This document shows, piece by piece, positions 1-7,511 of a stretch of DNA of 12,317 bases (position 1 is the stretch's first letter; every line of letters begins with the position of its first letter). The DNA comes from DATBMY01 sp036554605. GTDB lineage: Bacteria > Acidobacteriota > Blastocatellia > UBA7656. The notes beneath the pieces were generated by a model. The model was given only the letters and a program-made list of their open reading frames with translations. It ran no database searches and had not been told where the DNA came from. The position numbers were made by a program, and so were the translations under genes. The DNA is taken from NCBI GenBank assembly GCA_036554605.1, contig DATBMY010000197.1:1-12317 (forward strand), in the 5' to 3' direction.

Positions 1-2
1 CT

Positions 3-2834
3 TTCGTCCTCCCGAGTGACGACGACCTGATCGTCGGCGCGCGCGCCATTGTGCGGGCGCGCGTCCTGGCAGTCGAGAGCGCCGCCGATGAAAATAGCCA
101 TCGCATATTTACTTATGTCACGCTCCGGGTTCAGCAGGTAATCAAGGGGCAGATCAGCGCCCGCCGCATCGTGCTCAAAGAGATGGGCGGGCAACTCGCC
201 TCTCGCGGCCAGGTAATATTCGGCGCGCCGCAGTACCGCCCGAACGAGCGCGTGCTTGTTTACCTGGACACGTGGGCCGACGGCAGCCTTCGCACTCATC
301 AAATGCTGCTCGGCAAATTCACGATCATCGAAGACGAGGCCGCGGGCCAGAGCTTCGCCGTTCGAGAGCTCGACAACGCAGATATCATCGCGCTCGACTC
401 GATTCATTCGCACTCGCCGCGAGGCCCGGTCACCAATCGCTGCGAGCTTGGCGCTTACACGCGCATGGTGCGCGAGCGGCTTCTGCTGAATCAGGAGAGG
501 GCCGAAAGCTTCGAGCAGACTCATTACGGAAGCGTCGCTATGCTCGCCGCGCCGCCCGAATACGCGCGAGCGAGCGAGCGCGGGCTTCAGCCGCAATTTC
601 ACTTCATAACCATCCCGCCCGTCAGGTGGTTCGAGCCCGACGAGGGGCAGCCGGTCGTCTTCACCGTCAATATCGACGGCGCGCCCAATCCGGAAATACT
701 GCAGGATGTGACGGCCGCGATGGACGCGTGGTCGACGGTCGCCGGCTGCAATTTGCGTGTCGCCAACGGCGGCGCGACCGGAGCCTGCTATGAGCACGGC
801 GGCGAAAACACCATAGTCTTTAATAACTGCGACGGGCGGTTCGCTCCCACGCCCGGGTGCGCGAGCGTGCTGGCGATCGGCGGTTTGAGCTGGGATTCGA
901 GCCAGCAGAAGATCGTTAACGGCGTCACATTCTACAAAGGCCGGCTCGGTCACATATCGTTCAATCCTTATGCGGCGTGCGCGTTTGAAAATCACTGCGA
1001 CGTTCGAGAGATTACCACGCACGAACTCGGGCACGCGCTCGGGCTCGGCCATTCGCAATATCCCGAAGCAACTATGTTCAGCGTCGCGCACTTCGACGGG
1101 CGATGCGCTTCGCTCAAGCCCGACGATGTCGACGGCATAAAATTCATCTACCCGTTGACCGAGACGCCCGGCGGGCCGCTCACCATAACGACCGCGAGCC
1201 AGATGCCGAACGGAGTGCTCGGCGTCACCTATACCCCATTAGTGCTATCGGCTACGGGCGGCACTCCGCCCTATTCGTGGTCGCTCATCGCGCCGCAGGG
1301 GCGGCTCCCGCTCGGTATGACTTTCAGCTCGCTCGGCATCATCAGCGGAATACCCACGGAGACCGGCTCGTTTTCGTTTACGGTCAAAGTAACGGACTTT
1401 TTGGGAGGCACGGCCGAGAAGCGGCTCTCGATCACCATAGGGACATCGGCTACGGAATTCGACGCGCAGTTTCTTTCTCAAAGCGTGCCGTCAACCGTAT
1501 CGCCCGGCCAGATATTCAGTGTCAATCTTAGATGGCTCAACTCGGGCTCGCGCGCGTGGAACGGGTTGAACGGGCTGAGACTGCGCTCGCAAAATCCGGC
1601 GGGCAATACCGCCTGGGGGGGCGACACGGTGCCTCTCACTTTTCACACCGTTGCGCCGGGCCAGCAGCTTGACATAACCTTCACGGCATTCGCGCCGCGC
1701 ACGCCCGGCACATACAGTTTCCAGTGGCAGCTTTTTCAGGACGGGCCGGGACTTTTCGGGCAGATGTCGGACAACATCAGCGTGGTAGTTTCGGGCGCGG
1801 GCGCGATCTCTATAAACGGCCCGTCATCGGTCGAGGCCGCGCAGGGCGCGCCCTTCAGCTTGCAACTGGCGGCCGCGGGCGGCAGCGCGCCTTACGCGTG
1901 GTCGATTGCTTCGGGCACGCTCCCGGCCGGCCTCACCTTGAATGCGGCTTCTGGAGCCATTTCCGGGGCACCGGCCGTGACGGGCGCGTCGGCCTTCACC
2001 GTTCAGGTTCGCGACGGGCAGTCGCAGACGGCGCAGAAGGCGATTACGATAACAGTGCTGCCCCCGGCGCTCGAAGTGCTGACGGCCTCGGCCCCCCCGG
2101 GCCAGGTCTCGGCGCCCTTCAGCTTGCAACTGGCGGCCACGGGCGGCCGCGGACCTTATACCTGGTCGATTGCATCGGGGGCGCTCCCGCCGGGATTGAG
2201 CGTCGCTTCTTCGATTGGCGTGCTGTCGGGCACGCCGGTCGCGGCGGGAGATTATACCTTCACGCTTGAAGTAAACGATATGGACTCGCGGCGCGCGCGA
2301 AAGACGCTCTCAATGAGAATCGCGCCCGCGCCGCTCTCGATAGGCACGGCGTCGAGATTCGATGTGATGATGGGAGAGCCTTTCAGCTACCAGCCAGCGG
2401 CGCGCGGAGGCACGCCGCCCTACAGTTGGGGCGTCGCCTCGGGCGCGCTCCCCCCGGGGCTCGCGATCAATCCGCAAAGCGGCGCAATATCGGGCACGCC
2501 CACCGCAAGCGGCACCTTCAATCTAGAGCTTGCGCTCAGGGACCAGACTCTTTCGAGCGCCGTCGTCGCCATACAGATAAAAGTAATCGATCCGGAATCG
2601 GTGCCGGCTATCAGGAAGGTCAAGTACAAGCTCAAGAAGGGCAAGCTCACCGTCAATGGAACCCGCGTTCATCGAAGCGCCGTTCTTATGATCGATGGAG
2701 CGGCTCAAGGGGCGAGCCCGCGCGACGGGCAGTTCATAATCAAGAAGTTGACTTTGACTCCCGGCCGCCATGAGATTAGGATCATCAATCCAGACAATAT
2801 CTCGTCCGAGCCCTACGCGCTCGACGTGAACTAA
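3..2834 (+). CDS. Matrixin-like zinc metalloprotease with putative-Ig repeats, 5' end outside the window
   Basis: Large, presumably exported protease with adhesion-type repeats. The frame is open from base 3 through a GTG at 51, and its first codons (FVLPSDDDLIVGARAIV) fit the domain that follows, so the true start lies off the left edge. Residues below count from that GTG. Residues 1-110 form a beta-rich module ending in a KG...GG...P.Y.P.ERVLVYL pattern. Residues about 184-372 are the catalytic domain, with zinc site HELGHALGLGH (H324, E325, H328, H334) and Met-turn M342. Several cysteines in it suggest disulfides and an extracytoplasmic location. Then come a He_PIG domain (375-463), an NBR1-type Ig-like domain (about 469-580), three He_PIG domains of exactly 88 residues (585-848) and a beta-rich tail. 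The natural substrate is unknown. The repeats probably bind carbohydrate or the cell surface (inference). The M20 gene follows after 38 bases. The protease family is clear; its role is not. Confidence 0.88.
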   Translation, partial: FVLPSDDDLIVGARAIVRARVLAVESAADENSHRIFTYVTLRVQQVIKGQISARRIVLKEMGGQLASRGQVIFGAPQYRPNERVLVYLDTWADGSLRTHQMLLGKFTIIEDEAAGQSFAVRELDNADIIALDSIHSHSPRGPVTNRCELGAYTRMVRERLLLNQERAESFEQTHYGSVAMLAAPPEYARASERGLQPQFHFITIPPVRWFEPDEGQPVVFTVNIDGAPNPEILQDVTAAMDAWSTVAGCNLRVANGGATGACYEHGGENTIVFNNCDGRFAPTPGCASVLAIGGLSWDSSQQKIVNGVTFYKGRLGHISFNPYAACAFENHCDVREITTHELGHALGLGHSQYPEATMFSVAHFDGRCASLKPDDVDGIKFIYPLTETPGGPLTITTASQMPNGVLGVTYTPLVLSATGGTPPYSWSLIAPQGRLPLGMTFSSLGIISGIPTETGSFSFTVKVTDFLGGTAEKRLSITIGTSATEFDAQFLSQSVPSTVSPGQIFSVNLRWLNSGSRAWNGLNGLRLRSQNPAGNTAWGGDTVPLTFHTVAPGQQLDITFTAFAPRTPGTYSFQWQLFQDGPGLFGQMSDNISVVVSGAGAISINGPSSVEAAQGAPFSLQLAAAGGSAPYAWSIASGTLPAGLTLNAASGAISGAPAVTGASAFTVQVRDGQSQTAQKAITITVLPPALEVLTASAPPGQVSAPFSLQLAATGGRGPYTWSIASGALPPGLSVASSIGVLSGTPVAAGDYTFTLEVNDMDSRRARKTLSMRIAPAPLSIGTASRFDVMMGEPFSYQPAARGGTPPYSWGVASGALPPGLAINPQSGAISGTPTASGTFNLELALRDQTLSSAVVAIQIKVIDPESVPAIRKVKYKLKKGKLTVNGTRVHRSAVLMIDGAAQGASPRDGQFIIKKLTLTPGRHEIRIINPDNISSEPYALDVN
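1803..2594 (+). repeat. Three tandem 264-base units encoding 88-residue Ig-type domains
   Basis: Within the metalloprotease gene, units at 1803-2066, 2067-2330 and 2331-2594 are spaced exactly 264 bases apart. Units 1 and 2 share a perfect 27-base match (1848-1874 against 2112-2138) and a second near-identical block around the SWSIASG-type segment (1899 against 2163). The third unit keeps the period and the protein motifs (PFS, PPYSW, LPPGL, SGTP) but is more diverged in DNA. A fourth related domain at 1173-1439 is older and has an extra short insertion. This suggests a fairly recent duplication or gene conversion between the first two units. Confidence 0.8.
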
Positions 2835-2851
2835 CGCCCGGGCTCTCTGTC

Positions 2852-2857
2852 TATAAT
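2852..2857 (+). promoter_or_regulatory. Perfect TATAAT hexamer just before the M20 gene
   Basis: TATAAT lies 15 bases upstream of the preferred ATG of the amidohydrolase gene. No -35 box is recognisable at 16-18 bases upstream (the sequence there is around the aactaa that ends the previous gene). If it is a -10 element, the transcript would start near 2864, inside the Shine-Dalgarno-like stretch, giving a very short leader. It could equally be chance, with the gene cotranscribed from upstream. Confidence 0.25.
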
Positions 2858-2872
2858 TTGAGGAAGGCTCTT

Positions 2873-4246
2873 ATGATGCGCAGAAAAATCTTCGCGGCGC
2901 TGCTATGGCTGGCGGCGCTCGTGTTGCCGGTTTCCGCTCAACAGTCAATAGACCAGATGATCGATCAAGAGATCGCCTCGCTCGTCACCGCCTACAAGAT
3001 GCTTCATGCCGCGCCCGAGCTATCGGGTCACGAAGAGAAGACCGCCGCGTTTGTCGCAAAGGAACTGCGGGCGCTCGGGTACGCGGTCACCGAAGGCCTC
3101 GGCAAATATGCGACTCAGCCGTGGAAAGGACACGGGGTGGTGGCGGTGATGAAGAACGGCGCGGGGCCGACCCTGCTGGTGCGCGCCGACATGGACGCGT
3201 TGCCGGTTGAAGAGAAGACCGGTCTCGATTATGCCAGCAAGGTAAAGACGCGAAATACGGCCGGGCAGGAAGTAAGCGTGATGCATGCATGCGGGCACGA
3301 CATACACGTAGCGACGCTTATTGGCGCGGCCCGGTTGCTTGCGCGTATGAAGGACCGCTGGCAGGGCACGCTTGTTTTGATAGGGCAGCCGGCCGAGGAG
3401 ATGGGCTCGGGCGCAAAGGCCATGCTCGACGACGGGCTATATACGAGATTCCCCAGACCTGATTACGCGATAGCTCTGCACGTCGGGTCGTTTGAGGCGG
3501 GAAAGGTCAGCTACGTTTCGGGCTACAACATGGCGAGCGTCGATTCGGTCGACATCACGGTGCGCGGCATAGGCGGGCATGGGTCGAGGCCGGAAGCGGC
3601 CAAAGACCCCGTAGTCATCGCCGCGCAGGTAGTGATTGCGCTACAGACCATAGTGAGCCGCGAGCGCTCGCCGTTCGATCCGGCGGTCGTGACGGTCGGC
3701 TCGATACACGGCGGGACCAAGCACAACATCATCCCCGATGATGTGCACCTGCAATTGACGGTGAGGACCTATAAGAAAGATGTGCGCGACCAGATCATCG
3801 CCTCAATCGAGCGTATAGCGAAAGGCGTAGCGATCACGGCGGGGCTTCCGGAGGATAGGATGCCCGTAGTCAAAGTCAGCGGCTCGGGGCCCGCGACCTA
3901 CAACGACCCGGCGCTTACCGAGCGGCTTGCGCAATCTTTCCGTCGCGCGCTCGGCGAGGAGAACGTAGTTAAAGGGACCGCCGTCATGGGCAGCGAAGAC
4001 TTCGGGTTGTTAGGGCTAGATGGAAAGATACCGACGTCGATGTTCAGGCTCGGCGGGACGGACCCGGCCGAAGTGCGAAAGAGCATGCAAAGCGGCGTCG
4101 CGCTGCCTTCGAATCACTCGCCGCTGTTTGCGCCGCTGCCCGAGCCTACGATCAGAACGGGAGTAAAGGCGATGACGGCGGCTGTGCTCGACTTGATGAA
4201 GAAGGGTCAGGCGCGACAATCGCCCGACCCTTCCGAGCGAGAATAA
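2873..4246 (+). CDS. Secreted M20D-family metallo-amidohydrolase/peptidase
   Basis: Hydrolyses amide bonds, probably of N-acyl amino acids or related small conjugates (hippurate/IAA-amino-acid hydrolase and AbgB-like branch), with a di-metal centre. The start at ATG 2873 is preferred because GAGGAAGG (2860-2867) is a good ribosome site for it and the N-terminus is then a clean signal peptide (MMRRKIFAALLWLAAL...VSA|QQ). A TTG at 2858 is possible but overlaps that site. The protein is 457 residues, normal to slightly long because of the signal. Family motifs include VRADMDALPVEE, HACGHD (C140, H142), PAEE (E175, E176), ALHVG (H203), GGHGSRPE in the dimerisation lid, HNIIPD, MGSEDFG and the late NHSPLF histidine (H415). 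The metal-ligand set therefore appears complete. The signal peptide places it in the periplasm or outside, suggesting scavenging or detoxification (inference). It follows the metalloprotease by 38 bases and may be cotranscribed. The exact substrate cannot be read from the sequence. Confidence 0.93.
   Translation: MMRRKIFAALLWLAALVLPVSAQQSIDQMIDQEIASLVTAYKMLHAAPELSGHEEKTAAFVAKELRALGYAVTEGLGKYATQPWKGHGVVAVMKNGAGPTLLVRADMDALPVEEKTGLDYASKVKTRNTAGQEVSVMHACGHDIHVATLIGAARLLARMKDRWQGTLVLIGQPAEEMGSGAKAMLDDGLYTRFPRPDYAIALHVGSFEAGKVSYVSGYNMASVDSVDITVRGIGGHGSRPEAAKDPVVIAAQVVIALQTIVSRERSPFDPAVVTVGSIHGGTKHNIIPDDVHLQLTVRTYKKDVRDQIIASIERIAKGVAITAGLPEDRMPVVKVSGSGPATYNDPALTERLAQSFRRALGEENVVKGTAVMGSEDFGLLGLDGKIPTSMFRLGGTDPAEVRKSMQSGVALPSNHSPLFAPLPEPTIRTGVKAMTAAVLDLMKKGQARQSPDPSERE
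4201..4233 (-). terminator. Terminator-like hairpin inside the 3' end of the M20 gene
   Basis: Two 13-base arms (4201-4213 and 4221-4233) pair with a single mismatch around a 7-base loop (cgacaat). Read on the - strand, the hairpin starts about 20 bases after the L,D-transpeptidase stop codon and is followed by TTCTTCAT, a weak U-rich tail. On the + strand no T-run follows. It most likely ends the transpeptidase transcript. It may also pause + strand transcription between the convergent genes. It lies wholly within the last codons of the amidohydrolase gene. Confidence 0.5.
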
Positions 4247-4252
4247 TATCGC

Positions 4253-5029
4253 TTAGGGCTGCTGCGTGGCGACGGTCGCGCCTTTACCCGTGCGGGTCTG
4301 GCCTTGCGCCATAACGCCTCCCTCGTGGACAACCACGACGGTCCCCACCGGCGTTATCGAGCTGAACTCTTTCGCGGCATAAACCGGTATGCGAACGCAG
4401 CCGTGGCTGTCCGGGCGCGCGGGCACTGTCGGGCTGCCGTGGATGGCGACTCCGCCCAGAAAATAGTTCGGGTAAAAGAGGCTTCCGAGCGGGGCTTTGC
4501 GCCAGCCATCTATCTTGCGGCTGACTTTGAACCGGCCGGTCGGCGTTACCGCGCGGCGCGTCCAGCCTTCGGAAGTAAAATACTCGCCGTTGCCCGTCGA
4601 AACCGGTAGGACTTTTGATACGGTGCCGTCCTCTTCGACCACGAATAGCACCTGCTTTTCAAGATCAACCTCTACGTGCGCGTAGCCGGTTTCGAGCGGC
4701 TCAGGGCGGCGCGCTGCTCGAAGCGCCTCCAGCTCATCCCGGTCGAGGCGTCCGTCGGGCGCTCGCCCCTCCACCTTTTGAAATGCCACCAGCGCGTGCC
4801 GAGAGCCCGTATCGAATCTGCCGTCAACGGCGCCGGTCCAGTAGCCCAGGTCCGATAGCAACTGTTCGGCTTCCCTGATCTGGGCGCGCGTCAACGCTGT
4901 CGCGGAGACCGTTGATTTTGATTTTGCCTTTGCGGGTTGTTTCGCTTCCGCGTTGAGTGCCGCGAGTGCCGCGAATATGAAGGCCGCGAAGGCAAGCCGC
5001 GCAAAACGTCTATAGTTAGTTGTAAACAT
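4253..5029 (-). CDS. Exported L,D-transpeptidase (YkuD) with N-terminal peptidoglycan-binding domain
   Basis: Forms L,D-crosslinks in peptidoglycan or attaches proteins to it, acting in the periplasm through a catalytic cysteine. The 258 residues begin with a signal peptide (about 1-29, ending ALNAEA). A short basic linker follows, then a PG_binding_1-type helical domain (about 45-105, with LSDLGYWTGAVDGRFD). The YkuD domain spans about 116-236. The catalytic signature is H197 in AIHGSP and SHGCVR with S208, H209, C211 and R213, at the usual spacing. A short Gln/Thr-rich tail follows. The ATG at 5029 has a GGGGG ribosome site 6 bases upstream. It converges with the amidohydrolase gene, with 6 bases between stops, and lies downstream of the propeller gene, separated by 248 bases containing a long inverted repeat, so it is probably its own transcription unit. 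The fold and catalytic residues are clear; whether it crosslinks, anchors or remodels cannot be told. Confidence 0.94.
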   Translation of the reverse strand: MFTTNYRRFARLAFAAFIFAALAALNAEAKQPAKAKSKSTVSATALTRAQIREAEQLLSDLGYWTGAVDGRFDTGSRHALVAFQKVEGRAPDGRLDRDELEALRAARRPEPLETGYAHVEVDLEKQVLFVVEEDGTVSKVLPVSTGNGEYFTSEGWTRRAVTPTGRFKVSRKIDGWRKAPLGSLFYPNYFLGGVAIHGSPTVPARPDSHGCVRIPVYAAKEFSSITPVGTVVVVHEGGVMAQGQTRTGKGATVATQQP

Positions 5030-5053
5030 AACTGTCCCCCTGTTCGTCCCCTG

Positions 5054-5076
5054 GCATAACCTGCTGATGATTATGC
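5054..5076 (-). promoter_or_regulatory. Inverted repeat overlapping a -10-like box upstream of the L,D-transpeptidase
   Basis: GCATAA and TTATGC (5054-5059 and 5071-5076) form a perfect 6-base inverted repeat with an 11-base spacer, 25-47 bases upstream of the transpeptidase ATG. On the - strand the right arm contains CATAAT, a one-mismatch -10 hexamer. I see no convincing -35 at standard spacing; TTGAGG is 21 bases away. This could be a promoter with an operator. It is a suggestion only. Confidence 0.25.
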
Positions 5077-5187
5077 AACTGGAACGCCAGGACCATCCTC
5101 AACAAGCTGGCCTATTAGATGCGGATTTACGCGGCGGGTTGTACGAAACCGTCTTAATCGAAGCGTAACGGCAGGACGAAAACAATT

Positions 5188-5266
5188 CAGGGGCCGGGGG
5201 CCAGGGGATTTGGATTTTCAAATCTCAAATGCTATCTCACAGACAATCCCTGACCCCCGGCCCCTG
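5188..5266. repeat. Long imperfect inverted repeat, GC-rich arms, between the propeller and L,D-transpeptidase genes
   Basis: Arms at 5188-5210 and 5245-5266 share a 13-base perfect core (CAGGGGCCGGGGG and its complement), then a mismatch and further pairing with one extra base. The 34-base centre contains a second small hairpin (GATTTG/CAAATC, 5207-5212 with 5219-5224; its first bases overlap the left arm, so the two folds compete). It begins 12 bases after the propeller stop codon on the - strand. It could act as a strong 3' structure or terminator, although no T-run follows. The ggggtcaggggcc-style units also resemble dispersed intergenic repeats seen in many GC-rich genomes (general knowledge; not searched). 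The rest of the 5030-5277 gap holds no gene I can support. Confidence 0.7.
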
Positions 5267-5271
5267 ACCCC
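5248..5271 (-). other. G-quadruplex-type motif just downstream of the propeller gene stop
   Basis: Reading the - strand from 5271 down, G-runs of 4, 4, 5 and 3 are separated by loops TCA, CC and TCA, with another GG one TCA further upstream. Four runs of three or more G with loops of 1-7 bases meet the usual definition of an intramolecular quadruplex. It lies on the coding strand, 7 bases after the TAG stop, so the mRNA would carry it. It is also the right arm of the inverted repeat, so hairpin and quadruplex would compete. Confidence 0.6.
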
Positions 5272-5277
5272 TGACCA

Positions 5278-7491
5278 CTATTTAATTGTGACGGTCACTT
5301 TGCTGGTGCCGACGTTTGAGCTTGAATCCGAGCAGCGGAAGGCAATGACGTGCTCGCCCGGTTTATCGAAGGTTACGCGCACCTTGAAGCTCTCGCGCTG
5401 CGTGTCGGCGACCGAATCCAACGGGTATAACAATTTCCACGCGCCCCCGTCGACGCTATATTCGCCGCGCACGAGACGGCTGGTCGAATCCTCGACATTG
5501 AATATGATCTCGACCGTCTGGCCGGTGACGGCCGGGGCGTTTGATGTAATGGTCGGAGAGGTGTTGTCGACTTCGACGGCAGCGGTTACTTCCTCGCTCG
5601 CCAGCGCGTCGGCGGCCGGGTTGCCTGGCGCGTCGCTCGCGACAACCTTGAAATTGTACTTTCCATCGGGCAGGCGGTTCCCATCAATCGTGTAGTAAGC
5701 CTGCGAGAGATCGCTTGCGAGCAAGTGCCATTGGCTGTCGCCAATCGAGCGGTAATAGACGCTATAAGTGAGCGTGTCATCGTTCGCGTCGGACGCCTGC
5801 CATGATATTGTCCGCGAGCCCTTTTGATAAAAGCGGCGCGGAGGGACGCTCGCTATGACGCCGAAGACCTGCGGGTCGAGCCCCGAAGAGGTGATAGATG
5901 GGTCTATAGCAAGGGGCATCTCCTGAAAGGCCACGCCCGGCGGCAGCACGCTTAGAGAGCTGATGTCGGGCGCCTGGTTGCGAGGCAGGTAAGCGAGCGT
6001 GACCGATTCGAGCCTTGTCGTCGAGGCAGGGTCCGCCGCGCCGCCGCGCGCGCCCCTCAGCGTCGCGCGCCATTGTATGAAACGCGCGCGCGGGCTCGTG
6101 ATCTGATCGCCATTTGAATTCTTATACGAGGCGGACCAGTCGCTCCAGGTCGCGTCCGGGCTCTCAGTGTTGCCGCTGCGAGTCTGAAGCTCTACCTGGC
6201 CCGCGCCGCGCCAGGCTATCACGCCCCACTGGCCCGCGAATTTCGTGTCGCGCACCGTCGAGATATAAGTGCCTTCGGCAACGCTGTCGCGGCGTATGCG
6301 GTAGAGGCGGCCCAGGTTGCTCGACGCGGCGTAGAGCGTGTCGCCGACGGCGAAGATGTTCGAAGTCTGGTCTTCGGGCGATTGTATAAGCAGCGTTTGC
6401 GAGCGGTCCTTGCTGACCTGATAGATTCGCCCCTTGTTTCCGGTTCCTATGAGCAGCCGCCCGTCGGCAAGCGGCCTTGCGGCAAATGCGACCGTGTCGC
6501 CCGTGCGCCAGCGAACTTCGCTACCGCCGTCAGGGTCTATTCGAAAGACCACGCTTTTCGCGCCTTCCGCCTTGCCTTGCCCCTGCGCTTGATTGGCTAT
6601 GCTTTGAAGGTCGGACGATTGCTGATTATCATCGAGTATGGTTACCGTGACCGTGCCTTCGCCCGACAAGGTCGACGTAGATGAGCTGCCTATCTTAACC
6701 GGCTGCGATGTAACGCCGCCCGTCTGGTTTATTCCGAGCGCGTAAATCATCCCGTCATCCATGACCGTGAGACTGTGTATCTCTTGCGCGGGCGTATCGA
6801 GCAGCGCGAAGACTTTGCCGTCCGACGATACGCGCAACACGAGCCCGCCGGGGTCGGTGCCCGCGAGCAGATTGCCGCTCCGGTCTAAGGCCATAGATAC
6901 GATGTTCGTTTCGTTCGTGTCGGCGAAGACCGAGGATTTGCCCTGCGCGTCCAGGCGATAGATCACGCCCTTGTCTCCCGTTCCGGCGTAAAGCGACGAG
7001 GACTTCGTATCGAACAGCAGCGACCATATGTACTTGTCGGGCGGGTCGTAAAAGACCGACGCCTGGCCGGCGGGAGTTATCTTATAGATCTTTCCGTCGG
7101 GCGAAGTGGCCGCGTAGATATTGCCCTGCGGGTCGGCGGCGAGCGCCGTTACGTTTAGCTCTTCAGAGTCATAAAGCATGCGCCCCGCGCCGCCGGGCTC
7201 GACCTTGAAGACGCGCCCTTCCTGCCCCGTGCCAAGATAGATATTGCCGCGCGAGTCGGTCGCCGTCGACCATATGTAAGCCTCTTTCGTGTCATAGACC
7301 AGCTCATAAGCCGGCGCGAGCGTGATTGCGCCCCCGTCGGCTATCGAGATACCTCGCGCGTCGCCTTTGAGGACATCGTCCTGGCGCGAGACTTCCCAGA
7401 AGACGGGCCCGGATGCCAGCGAGACGGCGCAAAGCAACGTGACGAGCGCGGTCGACATTATTGTCTTAAAGATGAGGGAGAGTTTTAGCAT
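5278..7491 (-). CDS. Exported seven-bladed beta-propeller protein with C-terminal beta-sandwich domains
   Basis: Function not known. The 737 residues start with a signal peptide (about 1-28). Seven copies of a G-N-I-Y-x-G-T type strand follow (near residues 82, 124, 166, 206, 247, 344 and 384). The first five are about 41 residues apart, so this is a seven-bladed propeller of the NHL/YVTN-like kind. Between blades five and six there is about 56 extra residues of Ser/Thr/Gln-rich sequence (about 258-312). After the propeller, residues about 415-505 (WGVIAWRG...WSDWSASY...IQWRATL) look like a discoidin-like beta-sandwich. Two Ig/fibronectin-type domains (about 555-640 and 645-737) end the chain. 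No catalytic motif is visible, so a binding or scaffold role is inferred. The ATG at 7491 has AAGGA about 9 bases upstream; a second ATG exists at residue 12. It follows the S55-domain gene on the same strand, with an intrinsic terminator between, suggesting a linked but separately tuned pair. Confidence 0.85.
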   Translation of the reverse strand: MLKLSLIFKTIMSTALVTLLCAVSLASGPVFWEVSRQDDVLKGDARGISIADGGAITLAPAYELVYDTKEAYIWSTATDSRGNIYLGTGQEGRVFKVEPGGAGRMLYDSEELNVTALAADPQGNIYAATSPDGKIYKITPAGQASVFYDPPDKYIWSLLFDTKSSSLYAGTGDKGVIYRLDAQGKSSVFADTNETNIVSMALDRSGNLLAGTDPGGLVLRVSSDGKVFALLDTPAQEIHSLTVMDDGMIYALGINQTGGVTSQPVKIGSSSTSTLSGEGTVTVTILDDNQQSSDLQSIANQAQGQGKAEGAKSVVFRIDPDGGSEVRWRTGDTVAFAARPLADGRLLIGTGNKGRIYQVSKDRSQTLLIQSPEDQTSNIFAVGDTLYAASSNLGRLYRIRRDSVAEGTYISTVRDTKFAGQWGVIAWRGAGQVELQTRSGNTESPDATWSDWSASYKNSNGDQITSPRARFIQWRATLRGARGGAADPASTTRLESVTLAYLPRNQAPDISSLSVLPPGVAFQEMPLAIDPSITSSGLDPQVFGVIASVPPRRFYQKGSRTISWQASDANDDTLTYSVYYRSIGDSQWHLLASDLSQAYYTIDGNRLPDGKYNFKVVASDAPGNPAADALASEEVTAAVEVDNTSPTITSNAPAVTGQTVEIIFNVEDSTSRLVRGEYSVDGGAWKLLYPLDSVADTQRESFKVRVTFDKPGEHVIAFRCSDSSSNVGTSKVTVTIK

Positions 7492-7511
7492 TATAGTTTT
7501 TCCTTAAAGCA

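Noticed and set aside
1824..2129. Open - strand frame of 101 codons inside the metalloprotease repeats
   Set aside because: Arg/Gly-rich antisense shadow of the repeat units, no ribosome site or domain.
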